Shown here: in pieces, positions 12,341 to 37,538 of the stretch | Layout: each line of letters opens with the position of its first letter | Numbering within the stretch: position 1 is the stretch's first letter | The notes under the pieces: model-generated | Database searches by the model: none | Seen by the model: only the letters and a program-made list of their open reading frames with translations | What the model was told of the DNA's origin: nothing | Source of the DNA: Thunnus maccoyii | Lineage: Eukaryota; Chordata; Actinopteri; Scombriformes; Scombridae | Length of the DNA: 64,000 nucleotides | Direction: 5' to 3' | Assembly: GCF_910596095.1 (NCBI RefSeq) | Contig: NC_056544.1 | Location: forward strand, 13,067,155-13,131,154 | Translations under genes and position numbers: made by a program

Positions 12341-15300
12341 ATGGAGTCTAGCGATGCAGGTAAATATTTAGTGTGCATTTACATGAGATTTGGACATTAA
12401 ATATGTAGCAGCTGGCTCCAGCGAACACTTAGCGCTAGCCCGGTTAGCCGTTAACGTAAGCGAACAAATGTAACGTTAGCACAGCAGCTATCTGGTTAGC
12501 TTAATGTTACTTGTTGAAGAACACCATTTACGTTATTATATTTGCTTTATATCCAACAAATGCAGACCTTTCTTCAGATATGCAACATGTAACATCCTCT
12601 TTTAATGTCACAAGTGTCTTGTTTTCCAGATCAAAATCTAACAGCTGTTGAAAGTTGTTTTTGTTGCTCAGTCAGAGAATCTATTAGCTAACGTTAGTGT
12701 TTGCAAGTCTATAGTTAATGGCAACCAGCGTCACATTGCAAAGTTATAATATTACATATAGCATATATTTATCTACCTTTAAGAATGAAAATCATTGAAT
12801 GTATGCGAGATTTTAAATCAGAAAATGTCACTGTTATCTTTGCTTCCTGAACAGCCATCTCTACGGCTGTATAATATATAGCCTATGTATAAAATAATAT
12901 ACATGTTTATTGCTGTCATACATTGCATTAACCCTAAAATCTTCTTCAGGACGAGGAGGATGGAAGTCCAAGAACATGCAGCCACAGAAAAATAAGATGA
13001 ACATGAATATTCTCCGCCAAGAGAAGCTGATAGCCCAGAAGAAGAAGGAAATTGAAGCCAAAATGGCAGAGCAAGCAAAAAAGAGCGTGCAAATCACAAC
13101 TAACAAGCCTCTGCCTCCAAGGTAACCACAGACACATGTACCTGACAATATGACACAGACACATTAAACAAATGGCAACCAATTTATATTTCAATTACAG
13201 TAATATCATATTCTGTCAGCCGGTATTGTTACACATAAATGCATAGCCAAAAAAATGAATATGACATACATCTCATCTGTTCTGATCCCATTAGTTCCCC
13301 CACTCTCCAAGGACCCTCCTCAAACAAGTTTGCAAATGATGGGAGCTTCTTACAGCAGTTTATGAAGATGCAGAAGGAGAAATCCAGCAGTGGTTAGTAC
13401 CTTCATCTGCACAGTTTTTACCAAAGGATTACAGTCATTCTCATGTCCTTGTCAAAAGAGGACATTGATATTTTGCACAGCAACTAGAGCACAAGACAAA
13501 TATATACCTTGAAGGGTTGAGAACCAGTCACAGTTGCTGCAAAGGTTATTGAACATATTGCATTTACAGGTAGCACACGGATTTTGTGGTGTGTGTTGAA
13601 TACCAGCTGTGTCAATGTAAGAGATATTCTAAGCATGCTTTTTATTTTTCCTGAACTTTGTTATGGTTAAGTTGTTGAAGTTTCATGGAGAGTCCCAGTA
13701 AGTTATGTTGAAGACATAGACAGCATCAAAATCAAACTTAATAATGCATCAACAGAGACAGAGTTGTAGAAATTAATCTCTGCAGTGAAAAAATAGATGT
13801 AATCTTATAGTTTTGGCGAGTGTAGAAGACAGTTTCAAAGGCTTCAGGCTACAATATGTCCTTGACAGTGTTGCAGGAGGGCATCCTGACCCAAGAAAGC
13901 TGATTAAAAGTATGACAAACATTATTTCACTTTGTTTTTCTCAGTGTGCTCCATTTTGTTTGGTTGTTTATGACTCAGCAAGTATCTCTTTTTGTTTATA
14001 ATAGGATATTGCAACATAATATTTCAGAGATAGTTATCTGCCAAATGTTCTGGTTGAAGATTAACTCTCACCCTCTCAAGCAGCAATAATAACTGCATTT
14101 AGCCAAATGCTGATACTATACTTTTTAAATGTTTCCTAACTCATACTCTCTTTAGGTTCCACCAGTGACGCCAAAACTCCCTCCACCTCAACGACATCAC
14201 CAGTAGGAAACTCATTGCAAAAAAAGAGCATCCTTGTCGGCAAGCGGCCTGGCCTCGGAGTGAGCAGCATGCTTAGTCAGTTCAAGAGCTACTCACAGTC
14301 CAAGAAGAGTCCAGTTCTCAGCCAGAGGCCGAGCGTGTTTTGTTCTCCAGATGAAGACGATGAGGAAGAAGAGGCTGATTACTCCAGATTCTTAGAGATG
14401 AAAGGTAAATCAAGGCCTTTGTTTTTCACTTTATCTCTGGAGAACTCGATGGCTTGGACATTTCAGTGCATCTTCTGCGTGCTTCAATGGCACAGTTGCC
14501 TTGTGACTGGCATTTTGTCATAGGTTCCCATAGAGTAAATGTACTCATAGCCTGCTTAAAGTTTCTCCCCCAGAGGATTCAGACACCAGACTCATTATCG
14601 ACAAGATGGCCTCTTTTGTGGCGGAGGGGGGATCGGAGCTGGAGAGGAAGGCCAAGGAGGACTACAAGGACAATCCTGTTTTCTCGTAAGTCTGAAGGGC
14701 ATTGAAGCTCCTGCAGGTTTATGTAACCCATAAAATATTTTCAAACTCATCTGCTTTCAACTGTCCTTGCCTTTTAGGTTTTTATATGATAAGAGCAGCA
14801 TGGATTATCTCTACTACAAAAAGAGAGTTGCAGAACTGAGAAAGGATTTGCTCAAACCTGAGAACACCTCAGATAATGGTAAGATTACTTTTTCTCACAG
14901 TTTTGTCTCTTGTTTTCTCACCATTCCTCTCAGGAATACTAAACTGTAATTGCACAGGAGGTGGACAGTTACAGGCATCACTAGTCACAGCATGAGTTCA
15001 CAAGGACACCCACAGACATTATGATGAATTATGGTAGCTTTAAATTACCTCATTGCTAAAATAGTTTTCCTCAAACCCCTCCCCTCACAAAGACATTACT
15101 GTAATAAAGTTCACCAACAACTGCCAGTTAAGGTGACCTGTTTCACTATGAAATGTCTCAATAACAGAGTGCAGTGTGACATTTTTAGTGTTTCACTACA
15201 CAACAACAACCGCAGCAGGAGGAAGGGACTGATTCAGCTTTCCCTGGTAACTGGGGACTTTCATTTGGTTGTGTCTGTGATGGTAGAGTCCCTAATTGTC

Positions 15301-18300
15301 TTTTGCAATAAAAGTCCCATTTGATTCTTCATGAGGGTGTCAGACTTAAGTGAAACAGTATTACTGACAGATGTATTCAGTTGCATCTTAAAAGGGGAAA
15401 CGTATCTGCATACAGGCTTTTAGACCATCATACAAAAATAGTTACTGGTCACAGTACTAATCTAACTCGCAACCATACTGCCTTTCATTTTCAGCTGTTC
15501 ATATACAGTACAGGTAATAGCTTGTTAAGCTTCTCTTATTCTCATGTGTTTACAAACCAGGTTTGTTTTTGGTTTTAAGGTGCTAATGGAGTACTGTAGT
15601 TTTGCCAGCAACTTGTGACATACAATAATTTGTCTATATTGCTCACCCTTAAATTGTGTCTTGTTGTTTGAGAAGCATATAAATATTTAAAAGATGCAGT
15701 AAAACGTCCTCTCTTTAATTGCACATGTACACCATGACAGTATACAAACAGATAAAAGCTGCAAAGGGCTTTATATGTTCTTAATTTGTTACATTAAAAG
15801 ACTCACGTCCATTCAGTTCCCCATTCACCACCCCTGTCCCCCTTGCTCCTCCTCCTCCTTCCTTCCTCTTCTTATCCCCTATTGGCTCTAGACTGGTGGT
15901 GTGTGAGGGCCAGTTGAGTACGGTACAGTAGTAGAGTGTGAATTGAGCCCCAGTACTGATAGGCTGCTTAAAGTCTCCCCCCCAGTGGACGCGGAAACCC
16001 AGCAGGTGGCTGAGAAGCTGGCCAGGTTTGTGGCGGAGGGCGGCCCCGAGGTGGAAACCATCGCTGCGGAGCGCAACCGGGACAACCCTGCATTCAGGTC
16101 AGTCATATTAATATCTTTCCTACTTTCCACACTTTGTGTAACTTGCATTTTCTTTAAAGCCTGGTTTCACTTGGGTAAATTTCACACAAACCATCTTCTG
16201 CACCCTTTCAGTTTTTTATACGACCATCAAAGTCCAGCCTTCCACTTCTACAAAGAGAAATTACAGGAGTATCGTGCTACAGCCTCCCAGACCTCTTCAT
16301 CTCCAGCAGCAGAGTCAAGGATAGACCTGCAGCTCCCAGCTGCTCCTCCATTACTAGGGATCCCTCCATCACTGAATCCTGTATTTCAGCCCCACAATCA
16401 GGAGGCAGAAACCCCGCCTGTCAAACGGAAGAGAAAGAGCAGATGGGGGGCTGAAGATGACAAAGTCGAGTTGCCTATGCCTCCCATTATTGTCCCGCAG
16501 GAGATTAGTGTTCCAGACCCGAACACACCCTCTCTCTCTGGTATTAAGACTTTTGTTTTAGATACTGTGCATACACATCATGGTCTTTTGTCCCTTGATG
16601 CATTTTTGGAGGTGACACCATTATAAAACATTTTCCAACACATACATGCAGATACTACTATGCATTTTTGTTAAATCCTCAAGGATCTGACAAATAATTG
16701 ATACAGGAAAAAAAACTGTAACTCTCTCAGGGTATTATTATATTATTATTAAGACAGTGGATCTACTCTCATTATATTTGTTGATACAAAGGCACCAAAT
16801 GTTGCTTAATTAACCATTGTTTTTGGATTTACATCCTAATGTACTATCTCTGCCTTACTGTCATCAGATCCAAAGGATGATTTATGAATCTAAAAGGCTG
16901 TTATGTGATGTCTGTTTCAGCTCAGGAGCTGAGAGGTCTTGGTTATAAGAAGGGGAAGCCTCTCGGTCTGGTAGGAGTGACAGAACTATCTGAGGACCAG
17001 AAGAGACAGCTCAAAGAACAACAAGAGGTACAAAAATACTGAATGAATGTATTCATTAAGGGAAAAGGAGACTGTTGGATTTTTTACTATACCTTACTCC
17101 ACCCATAAAAATATTAAACTCCACTCCCTGTGTGTTGTTTTTAAATGTATTGTGCCTTATAGAGGAGTAACAGGATTACTAGTCCCTGTGACCTGTTATC
17201 AACATGTAGGTATGTGGTGTTTTCTCACACACTCTGTAGATGCAAGAGATGTACGACATGATCATGAAGCACAAGCGTGCAATGGCAGATATGCAGGTGA
17301 TGTGGGAGAAGGCCATGAGAGACCACCAACATGAATACGACAGCGATGAAGAAGTGGATCAGCAGGCGGGCACCTGGGAGCATCAACTCCGAAAGATGGA
17401 AATGGAGAAGACGCGTGGTAAGGCTGACCGTCAATATCGGTCTTTCTTCTGCAACATGATCAGCTGTCGATGTTTTATGGATGTGAATGTTGAAGCCTTG
17501 CTGTAAAAAGAGTTTTTGTTTTCCAGAGTGGGCAGAATCTCTGACAGAAATGGGTAAAGGGAAACACTTCATTGGTGACTTCCTGCCTCCTGAGGAACTG
17601 GAAAAGTTTATGGAGACCTTCAAGGCACTGAAGGTCAGATTTCCTCTGAATTCACTTGTTCTCTAGCCTAGCAAGGAAGAATTTAGCTGTTATCCATAAA
17701 CCTTTATCCATAAGGCTAAGCTTTGTGTCAAGTGAGGCACTAAACTCATTTAAATAATTGTTTTCAGTTATCGATTTTCTCTGTATACTATAGACCCTTT
17801 TAAAATTACACATCAATCAATTTCAGAATTATTTAACACAAGAATCTCTTTGCAGGGATCTACCTGGATTTTTCATATACCTATATTGTATCTTGTGATG
17901 GCTATCAGCCATTAAGTATATACTGTTCCGCTGTAAGGCCATCTAGCATTCAGTAGAACCAGGGTCAGCTTGAAATGTCTGTAAACAGATTGTAATCATC
18001 CATCCATGCCTCTATTTTCAAGCTGCTTATCCAGATCGGGGGCGCTGTGGTAACAGCCCGCAGAGCTACCCAGAAGTCCCTTCTTCCAGATAATTTCTCT
18101 AGCTCTTCCTGAGAAGATGATAATTGTCACTTGTTTATTTGAAACTCTGGTTAGCCCAATTTGGCACTGTTGTAGAAACCACACTTTTTAACCCTTTAAA
18201 GGTTTCAGAGTTGAATAACAAAATAGGTCTGTCAACAGAGATTTTGTAATGGTAATTCGCTGCCAAAGTCATGGAAAGTTCCTGGAAAGTCAGCAGTCAC

Positions 18301-20413
18301 GTATGACCCAGGATCAAACTGTTCAATGCCACATGGCATGAAATTTGAGTGAGGGGATGATACTGTGGGATGAGATGTGTGTCATTGATTTCATTCTTTC
18401 CCAGTTAAATCAACCTTGCCTCACTTTTGCTAAATTAGTAATCAATAATCTGCCCACCTTACCTCTTTATTTATTATGCCACATATCACAGTATTTATAG
18501 CCTAAGCTAGTGCAATGCCTGTCTCTAAATGGGCTTTTAAAATACATAAAACCGAACAGTAAAATACATATGAAACTAAACAAAACTCAACAATACATAT
18601 GCACACATCACAACATGAAACTCAACAACAAAGTACATACAAAGCAGCACAAAACACAAACAACTCACAAACAAACACAACATACAAACCTTTGTCTGTT
18701 GGTGTCAGTGCAGTATTTCTGGAACAATCCTTGTAGACACAAAAATCAGAGCCCCTTTATTGTGTGTATGGATAGCATTGATGCACAATTTCAGTCCTCT
18801 TGACTTGCAGGAGGGCCGGGACCCAGACTACTCAGAATACAAAGAGTTCAAGTTGACAGTGGAGAATCTTGGTTTCCGAATGCTCATGAAGATGGGCTGG
18901 AAGGAAGGTGAAGGTCTCGGCAGTGACGGACAGGGCATCAAGGCTCCTGTTAACAAGTGAGCATTCATCTTCATTATGTTTACCTTTCTTTGAAGTCACA
19001 GTAGTAATAAAAATGACAAAAATTTGACCATGTTGCATAGTTTTCTATTTAATGATATGTATACCAGATATCAAACAAGCTTTTCCATTAGACTAGTTTA
19101 TTTTTAGAGTTTACACCATTGTGTAAATACAAATGTATGCCAAAAACATAATCAATTTTTGTTGAATCCTACTTGTTTGTCCCTATAGTTAAATCAAACT
19201 ATCTTACTGTTCTATCTCATTGGCTTATATTAATTATATATTATATTTTTCACACAAACACCTTGTTTGAAAACACTACAAATACAAAATGCTTAAGGCA
19301 GCAAGTAGTGCTCATAGAGGCAGTTTTCCATGTGACTTTAAAAGTGCACGTCATATAATCTTTGCAGAATGTAAATATGCAACATGACCAACATGACAAC
19401 TGTATCCCACATCAAATAAAAAAAATGAATCTCACTGGCTCCAGGGAAACTTAATCTTTAAAAGGTTTAATGTTCAAGGTGTTTGTTTATAGAGGTACTT
19501 TAAATATGTGCTGTTGATGCCAATAACAGCATATAATATGTTCATTCTCCAAAAAAAAAAAAAAACTGACTGGGTGTCTCTGTGACCCTCTCTAGGGGAA
19601 CTACAGCTATGAACGGAGCAGGGTTTGGAGTTGACCGTCCAGCTGAGCTCACAAAAAGCGACGATGAATATGACGCTTTCAGAAAGAGGATGATGCTTGC
19701 TTACCGCTTCAGGCCCAACCCACTGGTAACCAACGTTTGATTGTTTTTTCTGTACCAAAACACTATGAATGCATACCAGTTTACTGTAGCATTAGTTTAT
19801 GGTTATGTTGGCTAATTTGTAAATGCATGCATAGAGATTTGCACTCACTACTACTGCTACTATAATCGCCTGTACACATTTTTACACTGTCATTTTATTT
19901 ACTGTGCTGTCGATCCACTTGAGGGTTGATGCAGAAGAAATGAAACTTTCTGGTCAAGTCTCCGTTGTCTTATAAGAAAGCATTTATTCAGGGAGCTGGA
20001 AGCAGAGTGTACACTTGAATGGAGCATACAGAATCACTCGCAGACAATCCTCACGCTTTATACAGACACAAAGAAACAACCCATTGTATAACGAGGCAAT
20101 GATTCCCCTCAATCTCCCACCCTGGAGACAGCCTGAGCAAACACACTGATCCCCTGCAAGGACACATCTTATCTTTACGGCTGGAGCCCGATGTAGTATA
20201 CCAGGAAACACATAGTTATGAGCGTCATGAATGACCCTGGCTTAACAGAGACTAAGCATCTCAGTACCCAACTTCAGCATCTCAGTAAATTTCCATCAGT
20301 AATCTTTCATCTCCCACAAGGGTAAAGCACGCTTTGCAATAATAATAATGGAATTCAATCAAGTGTTTGTCTTTTTTTCCCCACAGAATAATCCACGGAG
20401 GCCATATTACTGA
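12341..20413 (+). CDS. sugp1: SUGP1 (SF4), SURP and G-patch splicing factor (complete, 14 coding exons)
   Basis: Coding exons: 12341-12359, 12950-13121, 13295-13392, 14156-14404, 14562-14685, 14778-14878, 15974-16097, 16212-16540, 16921-17027, 17240-17417, 17527-17633, 18811-18956, 19596-19725, 20387-20413. They sum to 1911 nt, 636 aa, close to the ~645 aa I recall for human. Landmarks are [18 protein letters not shown] near the N-terminus, SURP1 at about residues 186-232 ([10 protein letters not shown]), SURP2 at about 262-308 ([10 protein letters not shown]), a basic KRKRKSRWG signal, [15 protein letters not shown], and a G-patch at about 553-600 ([10 protein letters not shown]). The protein ends NPRRPYY. 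SUGP1 is a nuclear spliceosomal factor in branch-site selection, recruiting the helicase DHX15 through the G-patch. Exons 5 and 7 may instead start 12 nt later (14574, 15986); the upstream sites are chosen because they give KVSPP, as in orthologues. Confidence 0.95.
14541..14573 (+). promoter_or_regulatory. sugp1: Tandem 3' splice site before SURP1 exon
   Basis: A likely branch point TACTCAT is followed by GCCTGCTTAAAG (first AG at 14560-14561) and then TTTCTCCCCCAG (second AG at 14572-14573). The two acceptors are 12 nt apart and both keep the frame, adding or removing four residues (VSPP). The polypyrimidine tract lies between the two AGs rather than upstream of the first. Confidence 0.65.
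14879..15952. other. sugp1 intron 6
   Basis: Intron between the SURP1 and SURP2 exons. I see pyrimidine-rich tracts near 15840-15880 but no exon, RNA gene or named repeat. Confidence 0.5.
15953..15985 (+). promoter_or_regulatory. sugp1: Tandem 3' splice site before SURP2 exon
   Basis: TACTGAT, GGCTGCTTAAAG (AG at 15972-15973) and TCTCCCCCCCAG (AG at 15984-15985) repeat the arrangement before the SURP1 exon with only four mismatches over 33 nt. Again the two AGs are 12 nt apart and frame-neutral. A cryptic or alternative four-residue splice variant is possible. Confidence 0.65.
17995..18115 (+). repeat. Interspersed-repeat fragment in sugp1 intron 11
   Basis: The segment with CCATCCATGCCTCTATTTTC and CTGCTTATCCAGATCGGGG resembles the CATCCATC...GCTTATCC...GGGTC motif found at the ends of common teleost non-LTR repeats. 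It is short, and the family assignment is uncertain. Confidence 0.4.
18540..18690 (+). repeat. A/C-rich, strand-asymmetric low-complexity tract
   Basis: About 150 bp built from ACA, CAAC and AAAC units with few G or T, such as AAACTAAACAAAACTCAAC. It lies in the last third of sugp1 intron 11. It is a degenerate simple repeat with no visible coding potential. Confidence 0.6.
19903..20318 (-). mobile_element. Putative solo LTR (retroelement) in sugp1 intron 13
   Basis: Read on the minus strand, the segment starts TGTGGGAGATG (20318) and ends CGACA or CACA near 19908-19903, so it has TG...CA ends. It contains TATAAA at 20062-20057 and AATAAA at 19988-19983, in the order U3 promoter, R and poly(A) signal expected of a long terminal repeat. 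No internal retroviral or retrotransposon genes flank it. A target-site duplication was not confirmed and the outer borders are uncertain by a few bases. Confidence 0.5.
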
Positions 20414-20908
20414 AGTAGAGGACTGTTCTTCTTTTTACTTGTTCTTGTTTATCATAACTTAAAAGCTGGTTGCCACAGCTACAGCTCTGCTCACTTGTGA
20501 AAATGGACACTGTTGCACAGTAGAAATCTTGAAAATTTGAAGTGCGTGTGTGCAGGAGGAAAATGAGGTCGGAGAACAGTAGAAAGAGGAATAGATTCAT
20601 CCTTATATTTGAAGTTTCTTTCAGGTTGAAATATCACAACTGTTTCTTTTGCATAATCGATTTGCCTGTTTTGTTACATTTCAATTTAATACTGTAACAA
20701 CTTGAAATATATAAAGACCTACAACACCTGATGATTTCACTCTTCAATTTGTGTTTCCTTTCAAAACCTGACTTTACATTCCCAATCAAATAATACTGTT
20801 CTGTATAGTACATGATCCTCTGTATAATTTTTATGTTGAATAATTTACCTCACGGTTCCAGGCTATAATCAATTTTTGCTGCCTTTCATTTTATGCTTCA
20901 GTGTTCAC

Positions 20909-20914
20909 AATAAA
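20909..20914 (+). promoter_or_regulatory. sugp1: sugp1 poly(A) signal
   Basis: AATAAA about 500 nt after the sugp1 stop codon, with T/G-rich sequence downstream. It is the most plausible end of the 3' UTR, which shows no splice signals. Confidence 0.65.
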
Positions 20915-20939
20915 AAGGACCTCTTACTGAAATGTGGAG

Positions 20940-22050
20940 TTGTCACAGATGTGTCTACAAACAAATGTGGTACACTATGACTACTGTACTTGTTTATTAG
21001 CAAATACGTAAGAGCTAAGATTAACTCACTCTCAGTTTATGATAGACATGTGCAAGTATTCATCCATTCATGTTGATAATCACCATCAGTATTCATTTCT
21101 GTATGGTTCTGGACTGCAGCAGTAGTGGAGTTGACAAGTCTCGAGCAGCCAGTGGTGAGGAGGATGCCAGATCAGTGAAATCAGACCTTAAGTTTGCCAT
21201 TTCCCAGGGGGTTTACACGGGATAAATATAACTCCGAAATCCCAGCTAAGCAAGAGTCACTGTGGTGTTGGCTACAGCATCAATCAGTGGCAACTTAAGC
21301 CACACTACAAGGTTAACCAGGCATAGATGATTGGCATAGGGGAGTTCATAGTTGGATGTAGAGTTATTTCCATCATGGATTCACCTCTTACCACTGACCC
21401 CATTTTTGTGCACAAGCCTGAAAATAATGTACCCAAAATAAGAAGGTTGCTGTTCTTCAACCCTTTTGATTACAGTCATAACTCTGGTCTCATTTAAAAG
21501 GTAAATTTTAGTGTATAAGCGATCCTGAAAATAATACCATCAAGGCTAAAGAGTCACTTAACAGGTTAATGGTTTGGTCTAGAGGGTGTCTAAGGTGATG
21601 TCATCAAATTGTTTTTTTTGTTTGTTTTTTTAAAAGCAGCAACTCTGATGCTGAAAACTGAGACTGTTTAGTACTTTCTGCTTGGGAAATAAGGATTAAT
21701 CGATAATAAAAATAGTAGTCAATTATTTTTCTTTAAATAAATTTAATTGACTTATAGTTTTGGCTCTGGTTGGATGCTCCAGTACAGTTGGAAGTTAGGG
21801 GGAGTGTCCAGAAAGGGAAGGAAAGTGCTGGTTATGATCAGTGCTCACAAACATTATAAATTACAATTCTTGAATTGTGATGTATGGGAATAAAACTTAT
21901 AAATATACCGACACATTAATGGCATCAAACTACTTAAATAGGTTGAAATGACTGAATTCTCTCTCATGTTTGTACCGGTTGTCACTCCTGCCGCCGCTTC
22001 ACCGTGAGGAAGGAAAACTTTGATTTGACGCATTAACGTTAGCGGGGGGA
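20940..22050. other. sugp1-stk11 intergenic region
   Basis: About 1.1 kb between the sugp1 poly(A) signal and the presumed stk11 promoter. No exon-like ORF or named repeat was recognised. Confidence 0.5.
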
Positions 22051-22057
22051 GGTAAAC

Positions 22058-22066
22058 AAGATGGCG
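22058..22066 (+). promoter_or_regulatory. stk11: YY1-type motif at presumed stk11 transcription start
   Basis: AAGATGGCG matches the YY1 initiator-type motif, which in vertebrates commonly lies just downstream of the transcription start of housekeeping genes. It is about 150 nt before a consensus donor (exon end at 22219, followed by GTGAGA), consistent with a short non-coding first exon of stk11. Confidence 0.5.
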
Positions 22067-22990
22067 ACAACCTGAGTGGCAGGAGTAACACGAAGAGTCA
22101 GAAAATTCAACTGATATCTAGCTAGACCCGAGTTAAACATTTGCAGCACCGAGGACGGACAAATCACTCAAAAAAGGCAAGTAAAAGCCGCGATGGAAAC
22201 ACGATTCAGGTGGATTTAGGTGAGAGCCGATAACAGGAGTTAGTTAGCTTGTTAGCTAGCCCTCCGGTTAGCTCGCTTTAGCTGGATGCATCTGGACGGT
22301 TTTCTCCGGTGCCGGTAGCTAGTGTGGATGTTAGAGCTCACATTTGATGTGCTGTTGGTTGAACGTGATGCAGCATAATCAGATAGTTATGCTCGTTATC
22401 TAGATAAATAAGGTGAAGTTGGCTAAAAGCTAGTAACGTCAGTCAAAGTTGGCTAGCTGACGCCGGAGCTGCATGTCACCGTTAGCTACAGTTGTGTGAC
22501 GACGTTTAGGTTATCCCCGCTTACTTGTTCACCGTTAGTCCTCATCTACATTAAATTAATTGTTGCTCTTTTTGGAAGTAAACGTCTGAATTAAGTGTTG
22601 CAGTTTCAGCTGAAGGTGTGCACATCCAGGAGCCTTAAAGTGAGAGTTCGTGTTGGCAAGCTAGTTCATTCAAGCAGACGTGCTATGGTAGCTTCGCTTG
22701 CTAGCTGACTGTTAACACCTATTAATCAGGTTTATTGCAACCCAGCAAATTCACCGTCAAGTGTAACTCACATGCTGCTCCGTTTTAATTAAAGTAGGAT
22801 GCTAAATGTGTACTAATATATAAGTTATATTCTCTTCATGTCTATGTTAGTCTCACAGTAAGGTTAACTGTTCAAGTGTTGATGTCTGGACAGATTGTTT
22901 ACCAAAGAGGGCTAACTTAGTTCAGAAGCGAGTGAAAGCCGTGTGCGTTTGTGTTTTCATTAATGTTTTAAAATGAACCCTTGTTTTCAG

Positions 22991-23718
22991 GTTCCAGGCA
23001 GTAGGAGCCGTGGTGGCATGGAGGACACCTGAGGACGGGTGGACACATTGGATGGCTCAGTCGACCTCCACCAGCCGGGCTGACACCACAGATTGGGCTG
23101 ATACTGCTGCATGCGTTTGGCTGTAGGTCTGTGCTTGGATCCGGTCCAGCTGTACACACTTATGTGTCCTGAGGCAGACTATGCCATGCAGCATGGACCT
23201 TTGACAGAAATGTTGTGCTGCATGGCCTTGAACCAGGACTGGTTGCCTCTACCTAAGGCTGTATGGTGTTAAATTCATATAGAGGCGACGTGACCTAGAG
23301 TTAAGGGGAGAAGAATAACAGTTGAGAATAACTGTTTTTGTTTTGTTTTGTGTTTTTTGTTTGTTTTTTTTGTTCAACTGCACTTGTCACAGTCGCAGTA
23401 GAAAATGCACAGTACAAAGCACTAACTCAGCACTGGAGCCAACAGGTTCTTCACCTCTGTCTGCACCTCTTGAGTAAAAGGAGCCCTAATGTTTACAAAT
23501 TGGGATTGATCCCCACCTTCTCCCTCAACTCTCAGGCCTGATTACTCCCTCACCCATGTTCAGTATTTTGTAATTCATCTATATTCCATCTTGTGGAATT
23601 GAAAATACTCGGCTTAAAGCCTAAAGGTTACCGGTGGATTACGCTCCAGCAGCAGTCGTAGCTGTTTGCAAATATTTTTGCACAGGAGGCCTAAGCTGTG
23701 GTTGCTGAGCTGTCAGTC
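22991..23718 (+). other. stk11: stk11 5' UTR with upstream ORFs
   Basis: A clean acceptor (TTGTTTTCAG at 22981-22990) opens an exon that continues into the stk11 start codon, giving about 730 nt of leader. It contains several upstream ATGs: a 4-codon ORF at 23018, a 24-codon ORF at about 23051, and a 53-codon ORF at 23111-23272 ending in TAA. The leader is probably joined to a first exon ending at 22219. Confidence 0.55.
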
Positions 23719-37538
<13,820 letters not shown>

